DNA of 64,000 nt from Holdemanella porci (GTDB lineage: Bacteria > Bacillota_I > Bacilli_A > Erysipelotrichales > Erysipelotrichaceae). The notes beneath the pieces were generated by a model that was given only the letters and a program-made list of their open reading frames with translations, did no database searches and was not told the DNA's origin. The DNA lies in assembly GCF_009696075.1 (NCBI RefSeq), contig NZ_VUMR01000001.1:1-64000 (forward strand), read 5' to 3'. Position 1 is the first letter of the stretch. The number at the start of each line of letters is the position of its first letter. Both the position numbers and the translations under genes were made by a program. Positions 9,523-17,326 of the stretch are shown here, piece after piece.

Positions 9523-10542
9523 TTATTTTTCCTCCAAAGGCACATAAGTTTCTGGTGTATAATGGATTACTCTTGTACCTCCATCTTCAAACTTAAATGG
9601 AATATGCATTAGATCTTTCATAGCTTCTTTTACAGCATCCTGGCATTCAGGCTGAACATAGAACACCAAGAAGCCTCCACCACCAGCACCTAGTAATTTT
9701 CCACCTAATGCACCAGCTTTCATACCTTTATCATATAACTCATCAATGTTATTAGTAGAAACAGCTGATCCTGTTTGTTTTTTTAAATTCCATGTATGAT
9801 CCAACATTCTTCCAAAATCATCTAAATCAGCAGCACTATCAGTTAATATATTTTCCGCTTTATCTACCAAAGATAACATTTCAAGGTATCTTTTTTCCTT
9901 AGCTTCTCGTGTTTCAATTGATCCAGCATTTGCCTTTTGTACATCAGATGAAAATCTAGTAAATCCCGTAAAAAACATCATTAAATTATTATTTAATTGT
10001 TTCTTTCTTTCCGGCGAAATAATTACAGGTAAAACATCATAAGTACCATCTGTATTAAAATTAATTCTGTTAAATCCACCAAATGAGGCGGCTATTTGAT
10101 CTTGCCAACCACCAGCTTCATCACATAGAACTCGTTCAAGATAAATAGCTTCATCAGCTAATTTTCTCTTGTCTGCATATTTGCCTTTTAAAGCATAAAA
10201 TGCATTCAACATTCCTACCGCAAATGATGAACTAGTACCTAGTCCACTTCTAGCAGGTAAGTCAGCTTCATATGTCAAACGAATTTCATGCATATCTAAC
10301 ATCTGCATTGCATTACGAATCGCTGGATGCTCAATATCATTTACATTTGTTACTCGTTCTGTACGCGAATAAGAAAGTTCAGTACTATAGTCAAAAAACC
10401 TAGGTAAATGTCTAACATTGACATAGCAATATTTATCAAATGTAGTGGATAAAACAGCTCCTCCATGTTTTTTAAAAAAGCTTTCTATATCTGTACCACC
10501 ACCAAAAAAAGACATTCGAAATGGTGTTTGTGTAATAATCAT
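9523..10542 (-). CDS. hddA: D-glycero-D-manno-heptose 7-phosphate kinase (GHMP kinase)
   Basis: The 339-residue protein is a GHMP-superfamily kinase. It has the N-terminal TPFRMSFFGGGTDI, the ATP-binding ARSGLGTSSSFAVG loop and the C-terminal GAGGGGFLVFY. These features match HddA, which phosphorylates D-glycero-D-manno-heptose 7-phosphate at C1. The stop lies just inside the upstream side of the trifunctional gene start, so the two are tightly coupled and together encode all four steps from sedoheptulose 7-phosphate to GDP-D-glycero-alpha-D-manno-heptose. A good AAAAGGAG site precedes the ATG. A fucokinase-like alternative is less likely given the GmhA/GmhB partner. Confidence 0.88.
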   Translation of the reverse strand: MIITQTPFRMSFFGGGTDIESFFKKHGGAVLSTTFDKYCYVNVRHLPRFFDYSTELSYSRTERVTNVNDIEHPAIRNAMQMLDMHEIRLTYEADLPARSGLGTSSSFAVGMLNAFYALKGKYADKRKLADEAIYLERVLCDEAGGWQDQIAASFGGFNRINFNTDGTYDVLPVIISPERKKQLNNNLMMFFTGFTRFSSDVQKANAGSIETREAKEKRYLEMLSLVDKAENILTDSAADLDDFGRMLDHTWNLKKQTGSAVSTNNIDELYDKGMKAGALGGKLLGAGGGGFLVFYVQPECQDAVKEAMKDLMHIPFKFEDGGTRVIHYTPETYVPLEEK

Positions 10543-10574
10543 AATATATATTCTCCTTTTGTTTTCTTTTAATT

Positions 10575-12026
10575 TTAAACCGCACCTTTTTTACATACTA
10601 CAACTAGTACAGTTTTTAATAGAATCTTAATATCTAAACCAAGATTCCAATTCTCAATATAATATTTATCAAGTTTAACTACTTCTTCAAAATCTATAAT
10701 TTCACTTCTTCCACTCACTTGCCACATTCCAGTTATACCTGGTTTTATAGCTAGTCTTGCAAAGTGTTGATACTCATATAGATTTGTTTCTGATATTAAA
10801 GGAGGTCTAGTTCCTACAATAGACATATCTCCTTTTAATACATTAAAAAATTGTGGAAATTCATCTAAACTTGTTTTGCGAATGAATTCACCAACACCTG
10901 TTTTATGAGTTCCATCCGACATGACTTTATTTCCAATAACTCGAGGATCAAAATCAAGTTTAAACATTTTACCATCCCCAAGCTTATTGTCTTTCATTAA
11001 TTCTGCTTTTCTTTCTTCCGCATCTAAGTACATACTGCGAAATTTATACATCTTAAATTTCTTGCCATTCTTACCAACACGTTCTTGTGAAAAGAAAATG
11101 GGGCCTGGACTAGCAATATAAATTGCAGGTCCTATAAAGATACAAATAATTAATGTTAATATGCATCCTAATAAACCACAAACAATATCAAATATTCTCT
11201 TTAAGAACAATTCATTTAATGAAGCATAATTTATACTTGTAGTAAGAACCGTATAATCCCCAATCTTTTCAACAAACTGTTTCTTACCAGGTGAATTAAC
11301 AACCTTAGCTAAATTCATATGTACTGTAATACCAGCCTCTGTTAATTGTTCAATCAAAGTATTTGGATAAGCAATTTCTTTAGGTAAAACAATTAATACT
11401 TCATCTACCCATTCTTTACATGCATACATACCAACTGTTTCATTATTTGCTACTACAGAAACATTATTAATTTGATTTCCAATCAAATCCTTATCTAATA
11501 ATGCAAAACCAACAATGTCATAACGAGAATAATTATTCTTTTCAACATTCTCAATTACTTTATCTGCAATCGTACTAGATGTGACTATTAATAGTTTTCT
11601 TCTCTTACCACTATTCACACCCTTTTTTATATGAGTCTTCCACAGTTCTCTTAATATATATGTCAATATAAAATAAATGCCGATTGTTAAGAATAAAATA
11701 AATCTTGAAAAGAAAACTCCCTTTTGAACTGTAAACAAATATAAAACAGCCAATAAGCAAACAATAAAGCTATGTTTTAATGTTTTTACAAACTCTTGAT
11801 AATGCCCTCTTTTTAATACACCCTTTAATGTACCAAAAATCAGTAAAACCATTAAATCTGCTGCTTCTAATATGATAGCCATATTCCTATATAAGAAATT
11901 ATTATATAGGTGTATATTTCCATTCTTAATAAAATAAGCCACGACAAATGCAATTTGCAAACATATCATATCAAGAATGATAAAATCGATATGTTTCAAC
12001 CACCCATTTGTATTCTTCCTATACAT
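10575..12026 (-). CDS. Initiating polyprenyl-phosphate glycosylphosphotransferase (WbaP/CpsE-type)
   Basis: This 483-residue enzyme is a long-form PGT. Four or five membrane helices (about 12-120) precede a nucleotide-binding-like cytoplasmic domain (about 130-250). A re-entrant/TM segment (about 268-295) leads into the catalytic domain with FKMYKFRSMYLDAEER and GEFIRKTSLDEFPQFFNVL...DMSIVGTRPP. It would transfer a sugar-1-phosphate to undecaprenyl phosphate, the first step of cluster B. It is the first gene of the operon, behind a structured leader with a terminator hairpin 26 nt before the start. The window has a second, short-form PGT at the head of cluster A, implying two separate glycans. 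Confidence 0.9.
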   Translation of the reverse strand: MYRKNTNGWLKHIDFIILDMICLQIAFVVAYFIKNGNIHLYNNFLYRNMAIILEAADLMVLLIFGTLKGVLKRGHYQEFVKTLKHSFIVCLLAVLYLFTVQKGVFFSRFILFLTIGIYFILTYILRELWKTHIKKGVNSGKRRKLLIVTSSTIADKVIENVEKNNYSRYDIVGFALLDKDLIGNQINNVSVVANNETVGMYACKEWVDEVLIVLPKEIAYPNTLIEQLTEAGITVHMNLAKVVNSPGKKQFVEKIGDYTVLTTSINYASLNELFLKRIFDIVCGLLGCILTLIICIFIGPAIYIASPGPIFFSQERVGKNGKKFKMYKFRSMYLDAEERKAELMKDNKLGDGKMFKLDFDPRVIGNKVMSDGTHKTGVGEFIRKTSLDEFPQFFNVLKGDMSIVGTRPPLISETNLYEYQHFARLAIKPGITGMWQVSGRSEIIDFEEVVKLDKYYIENWNLGLDIKILLKTVLVVVCKKGAV

Positions 12027-12051
12027 ATTATTCTCCCATTCCTATAAACAT

Positions 12052-12089
12052 AAAAAAAGCTCATTAGAATTTTACAAGCCTTAATAAGC
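12052..12089 (-). terminator. Intrinsic terminator inside the cluster B leader (putative attenuator)
   Basis: On the minus strand GCTTATTA (12089-12082) pairs with TAATGAGC (12066-12059) across a 15-nt loop, with one G-U pair, and is followed directly by seven U (12058-12052). It lies between the operon promoter and the first gene, so it can only stop transcripts that would otherwise enter the operon. The stem is AT-rich and may be leaky. Confidence 0.6.
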
Positions 12090-12258
12090 AATAAAATATG
12101 AAATTTTAGATACATTTCTCCCTATCCAAACCCTGATAGAAGATAAACGAATCAATTAAAAATGCGGTAAACCAGCTATTTCTAACATCATCTAAATGTA
12201 GCATTTTTATTCCTATTACCTTACAACAGTCATACTTATTCCATGATAAAACTATTGT
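12059..12258 (-). promoter_or_regulatory. Structured 5' leader of polysaccharide cluster B
   Basis: About 200 nt separate the predicted transcription start (near 12258) from the U-tract of the attenuator. Within it AAAAATGC (12208-12201) pairs perfectly with GCATTTTT (12165-12158), closing an inner region that holds a small ACAT...ATGT hairpin and a GGTTTACC segment. Further on, CTATC and GATAG (near 12137-12120) form another hairpin. GGTAA upstream could instead pair with TTACC inside the first stem loop, so alternative folds are possible. I do not recognise a known riboswitch and see no leader peptide. With the attenuator it looks like a cis-acting regulatory RNA. Confidence 0.5.
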
Positions 12259-12264
12259 CTAATA

Positions 12265-12292
12265 ATTTTATCCTATATATATAATATGTCAA
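12265..12292 (-). promoter_or_regulatory. Promoter of polysaccharide cluster B
   Basis: A consensus -35 TTGACA (12292-12287) is followed after 16 bp by TAAAAT (12270-12265) on the minus strand. It is the best promoter in the 518-bp gap 12027-12544 and would start transcription near 12258, about 230 nt before the first gene. Confidence 0.7.
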
Positions 12293-12487
12293 TTACCATT
12301 TAATACCTGAAAATTCACATAAAAAGCACAAAAGTTAAAGATATACTTTATTTAAAAGAAATATTAAAAATATAGAGAAGCAAAATAAATTTTATAAAAT
12401 TTGCTTTACATATCGATTAATTTCATGAATGCAATCAATTGAATTTATAACCAATTAAATGTAAACGCATACACGTATTGAGCGAGT

Positions 12488-12530
12488 TCAATATAAATCA
12501 AAGCCTCCACTCTTGTGATATGTGAAGGCT
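12488..12530 (-). terminator. Terminator of the anchored wall protein gene
   Basis: AGCCTTCAC (12530-12522) pairs with GTGGAGGCT (12510-12502), one G-U pair, followed by TTGATTTATATT. It ends transcription of the gene at 12545 before the cluster B promoter. Between this hairpin and that promoter (12293-12487) I see only AT-rich sequence. Confidence 0.7.
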
Positions 12531-12544
12531 CTGTTTATTCTTAT

Positions 12545-13645
12545 TTAACTTTTAACATTTTTCTTCTTTATTAAGATATACATTATCACTGCAATACTAG
12601 ATATCATTGACAAATAATACATTGAGGTTAAATTTGATACACCTGTTACAACTTTTGCTTCTGTTTTCGCAGATTCTTTATTTGCTTTGGTTTCAATGTT
12701 TATACTTGTGTTCTTATCAGAAGCACCTGCATGTTTAATTTTATCTTTATTCGAAGTATTAACTGAATGTAAGGGTTCTTTCTTTTCATCATTACTTGGA
12801 TGATTAGTTACTTCAGGTTTTATTTGTTGTAACTTGTTTTCTAAGATTGTAAATATATCATTCTCAATGATTTCATACTTATAATTTCTTGATTTACTTT
12901 TTACGGTAAGTTTATAATTGCCAACACCTTCGCCAACTTCTCTTGTTAATATGTAATCATCTGTTTCTAATACTGGATCCTTTTCTCCAACATACTTTTG
13001 ATACTTATTTAATCTTAGATGTACTGTTTTAGGAAGAATCGTAACCTTGAATGGAATGGATTCATAATAATTAGAATCAACATTGAAACTTACAATGTAT
13101 TCTCCAACATTCTTAAATGAAATTGGACTAATAGAATCCACTTTACTATCAATCACGATATCAGAACCTGTATAAACATATTCAACATCTGGATGAGTAA
13201 TTGTTGTTTTAACTATTTCTACATCCTTCTTATTCTTTGGCTCAAATTCAAATTTGTAGTTATCATCATAATCTGTTTTAAAATCACCGTTTACATAAGA
13301 ACTTAATATAAATTCATAGTCACCATCATACTCACATAAATATCGATTTTCTTCTGGATCTCCTGGTCTCCAATCTTTGTTATATTTTACTTTCACATGA
13401 ACTACTTTTGGAGTAATTTCATACTCAATATTACTGCCATCCGAATAAATAGCTCGATACCTTCCACAATCCATTGGAGCTTCAGATACATGTATACCAT
13501 CATCAAGTAGGTAATATGCAAACGCTCCCTTAATCTCTATCTGGTGACCCGTATATTCAAAAGATAACACCTCCTCATCTGCTTGTATACCCATTGGTAT
13601 ACAAAACATAAAAAGCGCCAATAATACACCTAATAATTTTTTCAT
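12545..13645 (-). CDS. Secreted, membrane/wall-anchored protein with MBG-like domains
   Basis: This 366-residue protein has a signal peptide (1-22, ending near GIQA). Beta-rich MBG/Ig-like modules follow (about 25-255; see the VEYVYTGSDIVIDS and VGNYKLTVKS motifs). A charged, Lys/Glu/Asn-rich stalk spans about 275-330. The C-terminal membrane helix (about 338-359) ends in KKKNVKS. The VVTGVSN just before the helix looks like a degenerate sortase-type signal, but there is no LPxTG, so simple membrane anchoring is equally likely. It has its own promoter (13684-13692) and terminator. A role in adhesion or wall surface display is inferred; no enzyme motif is seen. Confidence 0.7.
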   Translation of the reverse strand: MKKLLGVLLALFMFCIPMGIQADEEVLSFEYTGHQIEIKGAFAYYLLDDGIHVSEAPMDCGRYRAIYSDGSNIEYEITPKVVHVKVKYNKDWRPGDPEENRYLCEYDGDYEFILSSYVNGDFKTDYDDNYKFEFEPKNKKDVEIVKTTITHPDVEYVYTGSDIVIDSKVDSISPISFKNVGEYIVSFNVDSNYYESIPFKVTILPKTVHLRLNKYQKYVGEKDPVLETDDYILTREVGEGVGNYKLTVKSKSRNYKYEIIENDIFTILENKLQQIKPEVTNHPSNDEKKEPLHSVNTSNKDKIKHAGASDKNTSINIETKANKESAKTEAKVVTGVSNLTSMYYLSMISSIAVIMYILIKKKNVKS

Positions 13646-13683
13646 ACCCTTTTGTTCCTTTCTATAGGTAATACTTTATACTT

Positions 13684-13692
13684 ACTATATCA
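13684..13692 (-). promoter_or_regulatory. Extended -10 promoter of the anchored wall protein
   Basis: TGATATAGT on the minus strand (TGn plus TATAGT) lies about 39 nt before the ATG at 13645. No good -35 is seen at 16-18 bp, which is normal for extended -10 promoters. The rest of 13646-13831 is AT-rich with no gene. Confidence 0.5.
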
Positions 13693-13831
13693 TGGAACAT
13701 TTGGTAATTGATTCAAATTGTTAATAAATGCAAACAAACGATTAATTTGTGCAAACTTTTTATAACTGTATGATCATATTATGCTTTATATACATTGTTT
13801 TGATATTTCTTGTTCAATTATTTCTATAACC

Positions 13832-13862
13832 AAAAATAGAGTTCAGCAATCACTGAACTCTA
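13832..13862 (-). terminator. Terminator of the amidase/glucosaminidase gene
   Basis: A perfect 10-bp stem, TAGAGTTCAG (13862-13853) with CTGAACTCTA (13846-13837), 6-nt loop, then TTTTTGG on the minus strand, directly after the stop of the large autolysin gene. Confidence 0.85.
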
Positions 13863-13867
13863 ACTTA

Positions 13868-16800
13868 CTATTTCTTCAACAATACATTTACCATGTTCAC
13901 AATATCATGACCATAGCTCTTAGAAGTAGCCCATCCATATCCATTTGGATTTTCTTTAATTCCTAACCATTCCACATATTGAGCAATACCACGCTTCACT
14001 AAATTGAATCTTGGATCCACACATGGATTTGTTAATGGGGATACGGAACCATAAGCTTTTAGATGTTGAATCTGAGCACGAATACCCATTCTTACATTGC
14101 TAAAGCTAGCTCCATGAACTGCTCCAGTTGCACCAATACCTGCAAAGTTATATTGGTTTGGAAGAACGTCTCCACCATATTTTAAGAAACCTGTTTCTTT
14201 CATACATTGTGTAAAGGCAACTTCAGCTCTAACACCCTCAGCCGTTGCTTCTTCATAGAAGATTTGAGCAAATTGGTTGATTGTACTAGCTCCACCCTTA
14301 GCTAAACATCCATCATATTTACCGTTGTATTTTGCTTTAAATGTATCATAACCTAACGCATTCGCATTGTAGTAACGAACCATTTGAGCCACTGTAGTTT
14401 GACTAGTACCCATGATCTGCATCAAACCACCCGTTGCATTCGTATTAATATATTCAAACACCCATTTTTGTGCATTTGTGTTATTTGATGTATATAGCTG
14501 AATGTTTGAACATCTACGGATTTTACCATCTTTTACATCCAAGACCATAGTTGAATTCAAGGCAGAAACAATACGTAAATTTTGATTATTATCAAACATT
14601 ACAATCCATTTTTGATTGTAGTCGTTCGTTTGTTTTTGTTGATAAACGTTAGCCGTTATACCACTACCACTAGCTGTCAAATACATACCTGAACCAACAT
14701 TTTGGAAAGAAACATATCCAGTTGAATCATGTGTAATTTTCCATTTTTGTGCATTTGTTTTATTTAATGAATACAACTGAACGTTTGCACCACCATACAG
14801 ACTTCCATCCGCAACATCTAACGCAAATCCAACATTTTGATTTTTGATGTAATAAACACCATCAGCCATACGATCCTTATTTTGACTGGCATACGAATCA
14901 CAACGCTCACGCTCTGTTACATATTTATTAAAAGTCCATTGTTGTGCTGCTGTATTATTACTCTTATATAGTTGAATATTAGAGCCAGAATAAACAGAAC
15001 CATTTCTAATATCTAAAGCAAAACTTGTATCTATCGCAGAAACAATTGAATATCCGGAACCACTCTGTTGTACAATCCATTTTTGTGCACGAGTACCGTT
15101 TGATGCGTATTGATGAATATTTCTACCATTTTTTGTGATAGCTCCATCTAAGTCAATTACTTTACCCGAATTAATATTTGTGAATGTGACAAAACCTTGA
15201 GAATCATGACTCACTCTAAATGCTTGTGCTTGTGTTCCATTACGTAAGTATAATTGAACATTCGCGCCATTTCTTGTTGAAGCTGAATTAACATCTAAAG
15301 TATAATTACTGTTTTTTACACTATTGATCTCGTATACACCATCGGCTAATGTGTTCTTGTTTTGTGCCGCCAAATTATTGATTCTTTCATCTTTACTTAC
15401 ATACTTAGTAATATTCCATCTTTGTGAATTTGAACCTGTTACAGAATGCAATTGAATATTACTTCCATTTCGAACAGATCCACTATTTAAATCAAGAATA
15501 TAGTTTGGATTTATTGCAGACATCACAACATATCCATTACCATCTTGCTTTACAATCCATTTTTGAGCACGTGTACCATTGGAAGTGTATTGCTGTATAT
15601 TACCTGCATCTTTTACAATTGCTCCATTTAAATCTAATACTCTTCCAGATTTTACATTTGTAAATGTTACATAACCTTGAGAGTCATGTGAAACTTTAAA
15701 TTGTTGAGCTGCCGTATCATTTGCTTCATATAATTGAATATTGGCTCCATTTGATGTTGAGCCATCTTTTACATCTAATACATAATTAGAATTTAATAAA
15801 GTCGAAATCGTATATGTACCATCTGCTAAAACATTTCTTTTTTCCGCTGCTAACGTATCTATATCAGCATTTTTAGCTTGTAAACCCAATGCACTTACAA
15901 TCCCCTTCGCATCCGCAATACCAAGTTGTTGTAACTTAGCATTTGAACCTAAATATTTATCAAACTCTTCTTTATTACTAATAAAACAATGTTCAACAAT
16001 CAATCCCGTGATATTTGCTTGTTTTGCATAACGGATGACTCCATAATAATCTTGATCACTACTGTTTGGATTTGATGAAGTTGTACCATCCGTATAGTTA
16101 CGTATCTTAATACCACGATCATATAAACCTAATGCAGCTAATTGACTTTGAATCGCCTTAGCTAGATTCTGTCCATTACTAGAAAGGTTCTTATTGCCAC
16201 TTGTATTTGGATAATAAACTTCTGCACCATGAGCTGCTGAATTTTGGGCAGAATTAATGTGAATACTAATAAAGTAAGAAGCACCTGCTTTTTTAGCTAC
16301 TTCCACACGATTTTTCAAATCCATAGCCGCTTCTTCACTTAAACGAGTATCTGTAGTTCTAGTCATAACTACATTTACATCATATTTCGATAATTCTTCC
16401 TTACAATATTGAGCAATCTTTAAAGTTAAATCCGATTCCTTTGCCCCAAATGCAGTAGCACCAGAATCACTACCACCATGTCCTGGATCCAAACAAATTG
16501 TCATTCCACCAGTCGCATGTCTTGAAAACTCATCTACTGACATTATAGCCGGTTGACTCGCAACCCCATTCACAATCTCTTCTTCAGCCTTATTTACATC
16601 CGTAACTTCAATAACACCTTCTGAACTTATTGAATCCTCTGTTAAATCCGGTAACGTTGCATCATACCCATCATATTCTTGATCCACACCAAACTTAACA
16701 TCCATTTCTAAATCACTAAAGTTTAAATAATAAGCTTGTCCATTATATACATAATGAAGTGTAGTCACACTATATTGTCCTTTTTCTTCTTCAGTAAACA

Positions 16801-17227
16801 CTCTAGAAAATTTCACTAAATTATCAACTTGTTCAGAACTCTCTAAATCAAAAGTAGACCCATCCTCTTTTTGAATGGTCAATCTAAAATCTGAATACCC
16901 CTCTGCATTATTTAATGAAAGAACAAAGTTTTCTGTTTCTCCATTTGATAATACGGGATTATCGACCAAGAAATATTCCATCATATTCGAATCACCCAAT
17001 TGCTCTTCTTCCACAACTGGCTCTTTCTCAACAACTGGAACTTCTTCCTCTTCTACAGTAGGAACTTGCTCTTCTGTAGTCTCTTCTTCTGTTTGTGTTT
17101 CTTCTACAATAGGCCCTTCTTGTGTAATTTCATCATCTGCACGAACTGTATACATATTATTCAATGTTGATACAGACATAAATACACTTAATACGAGAGC
17201 CAAAAGTGGTTTTAATTTTTTTGCCAT
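13868..17227 (-). CDS. Secreted bifunctional autolysin: Amidase_3 + three ricin-type trefoils + glucosaminidase
   Basis: The 1119-residue protein starts with a signal peptide (1-30) and an acidic Glu/Thr-rich linker. An N-acetylmuramoyl-L-alanine amidase domain follows (242-450), with zinc ligands H250 (in DPGHGG), E264 and H323 and catalytic E412. Three ricin-B-type beta-trefoil modules span about 468-608, 628-768 and 788-926, each with AQxW/QKW repeats. A LytD/FlgJ-like glucosaminidase domain closes the protein (about 933-1119; likely catalytic E1011 in CMKETGF). It should cleave both the stem-peptide link and the glycan strand of peptidoglycan, with the trefoils binding a wall carbohydrate. 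It has its own TTGAAA/TAAAAT promoter and a strong terminator. It sits between the two glycan clusters beside another trefoil enzyme with near-identical modules. Confidence 0.88.
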   Translation of the reverse strand: MAKKLKPLLALVLSVFMSVSTLNNMYTVRADDEITQEGPIVEETQTEEETTEEQVPTVEEEEVPVVEKEPVVEEEQLGDSNMMEYFLVDNPVLSNGETENFVLSLNNAEGYSDFRLTIQKEDGSTFDLESSEQVDNLVKFSRVFTEEEKGQYSVTTLHYVYNGQAYYLNFSDLEMDVKFGVDQEYDGYDATLPDLTEDSISSEGVIEVTDVNKAEEEIVNGVASQPAIMSVDEFSRHATGGMTICLDPGHGGSDSGATAFGAKESDLTLKIAQYCKEELSKYDVNVVMTRTTDTRLSEEAAMDLKNRVEVAKKAGASYFISIHINSAQNSAAHGAEVYYPNTSGNKNLSSNGQNLAKAIQSQLAALGLYDRGIKIRNYTDGTTSSNPNSSDQDYYGVIRYAKQANITGLIVEHCFISNKEEFDKYLGSNAKLQQLGIADAKGIVSALGLQAKNADIDTLAAEKRNVLADGTYTISTLLNSNYVLDVKDGSTSNGANIQLYEANDTAAQQFKVSHDSQGYVTFTNVKSGRVLDLNGAIVKDAGNIQQYTSNGTRAQKWIVKQDGNGYVVMSAINPNYILDLNSGSVRNGSNIQLHSVTGSNSQRWNITKYVSKDERINNLAAQNKNTLADGVYEINSVKNSNYTLDVNSASTRNGANVQLYLRNGTQAQAFRVSHDSQGFVTFTNINSGKVIDLDGAITKNGRNIHQYASNGTRAQKWIVQQSGSGYSIVSAIDTSFALDIRNGSVYSGSNIQLYKSNNTAAQQWTFNKYVTERERCDSYASQNKDRMADGVYYIKNQNVGFALDVADGSLYGGANVQLYSLNKTNAQKWKITHDSTGYVSFQNVGSGMYLTASGSGITANVYQQKQTNDYNQKWIVMFDNNQNLRIVSALNSTMVLDVKDGKIRRCSNIQLYTSNNTNAQKWVFEYINTNATGGLMQIMGTSQTTVAQMVRYYNANALGYDTFKAKYNGKYDGCLAKGGASTINQFAQIFYEEATAEGVRAEVAFTQCMKETGFLKYGGDVLPNQYNFAGIGATGAVHGASFSNVRMGIRAQIQHLKAYGSVSPLTNPCVDPRFNLVKRGIAQYVEWLGIKENPNGYGWATSKSYGHDIVNMVNVLLKK

Positions 17228-17253
17228 TTTTCTATCCCTCTTCCAATAAATCT

Positions 17254-17282
17254 ATTTTAAATGAATATTTAAAATATTTCAA
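17254..17282 (-). promoter_or_regulatory. Promoter of the amidase/glucosaminidase gene
   Basis: TTGAAA (17282-17277), 17-bp spacer, TAAAAT (17259-17254) on the minus strand, 27 nt ahead of the ATG at 17227, which has an AGAGGGA ribosome binding site. Confidence 0.7.
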
Positions 17283-17288
17283 TCTAAC

Positions 17289-17322
17289 CAAAAAATAACC
17301 AGACACTTTTGTGCCTGGTTAT
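17289..17322 (-). terminator. Terminator of the C39 trefoil protein gene
   Basis: ATAACCAGGCAC (17322-17311) pairs with GTGTCTGGTTAT (17306-17295), loop AAAA, one G-U pair, followed by TTTTTTGG on the minus strand, only 5 nt after the stop codon. Confidence 0.85.
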
Positions 17323-17326
17323 AAAA

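Noticed and set aside
12027-12258. A known riboswitch (for example c-di-GMP, purine or SAM) in the cluster B leader.
   Set aside because: None of the conserved cores of these classes could be recognised; only generic stems and a terminator are visible, so it is kept as an unassigned leader.
16875-17249. Plus-strand frame of 124 residues opposite the amidase signal region (Ser/Thr-rich).
   Set aside because: It is the mirror of the Glu/Thr-rich linker codons and has no ribosome site or family.
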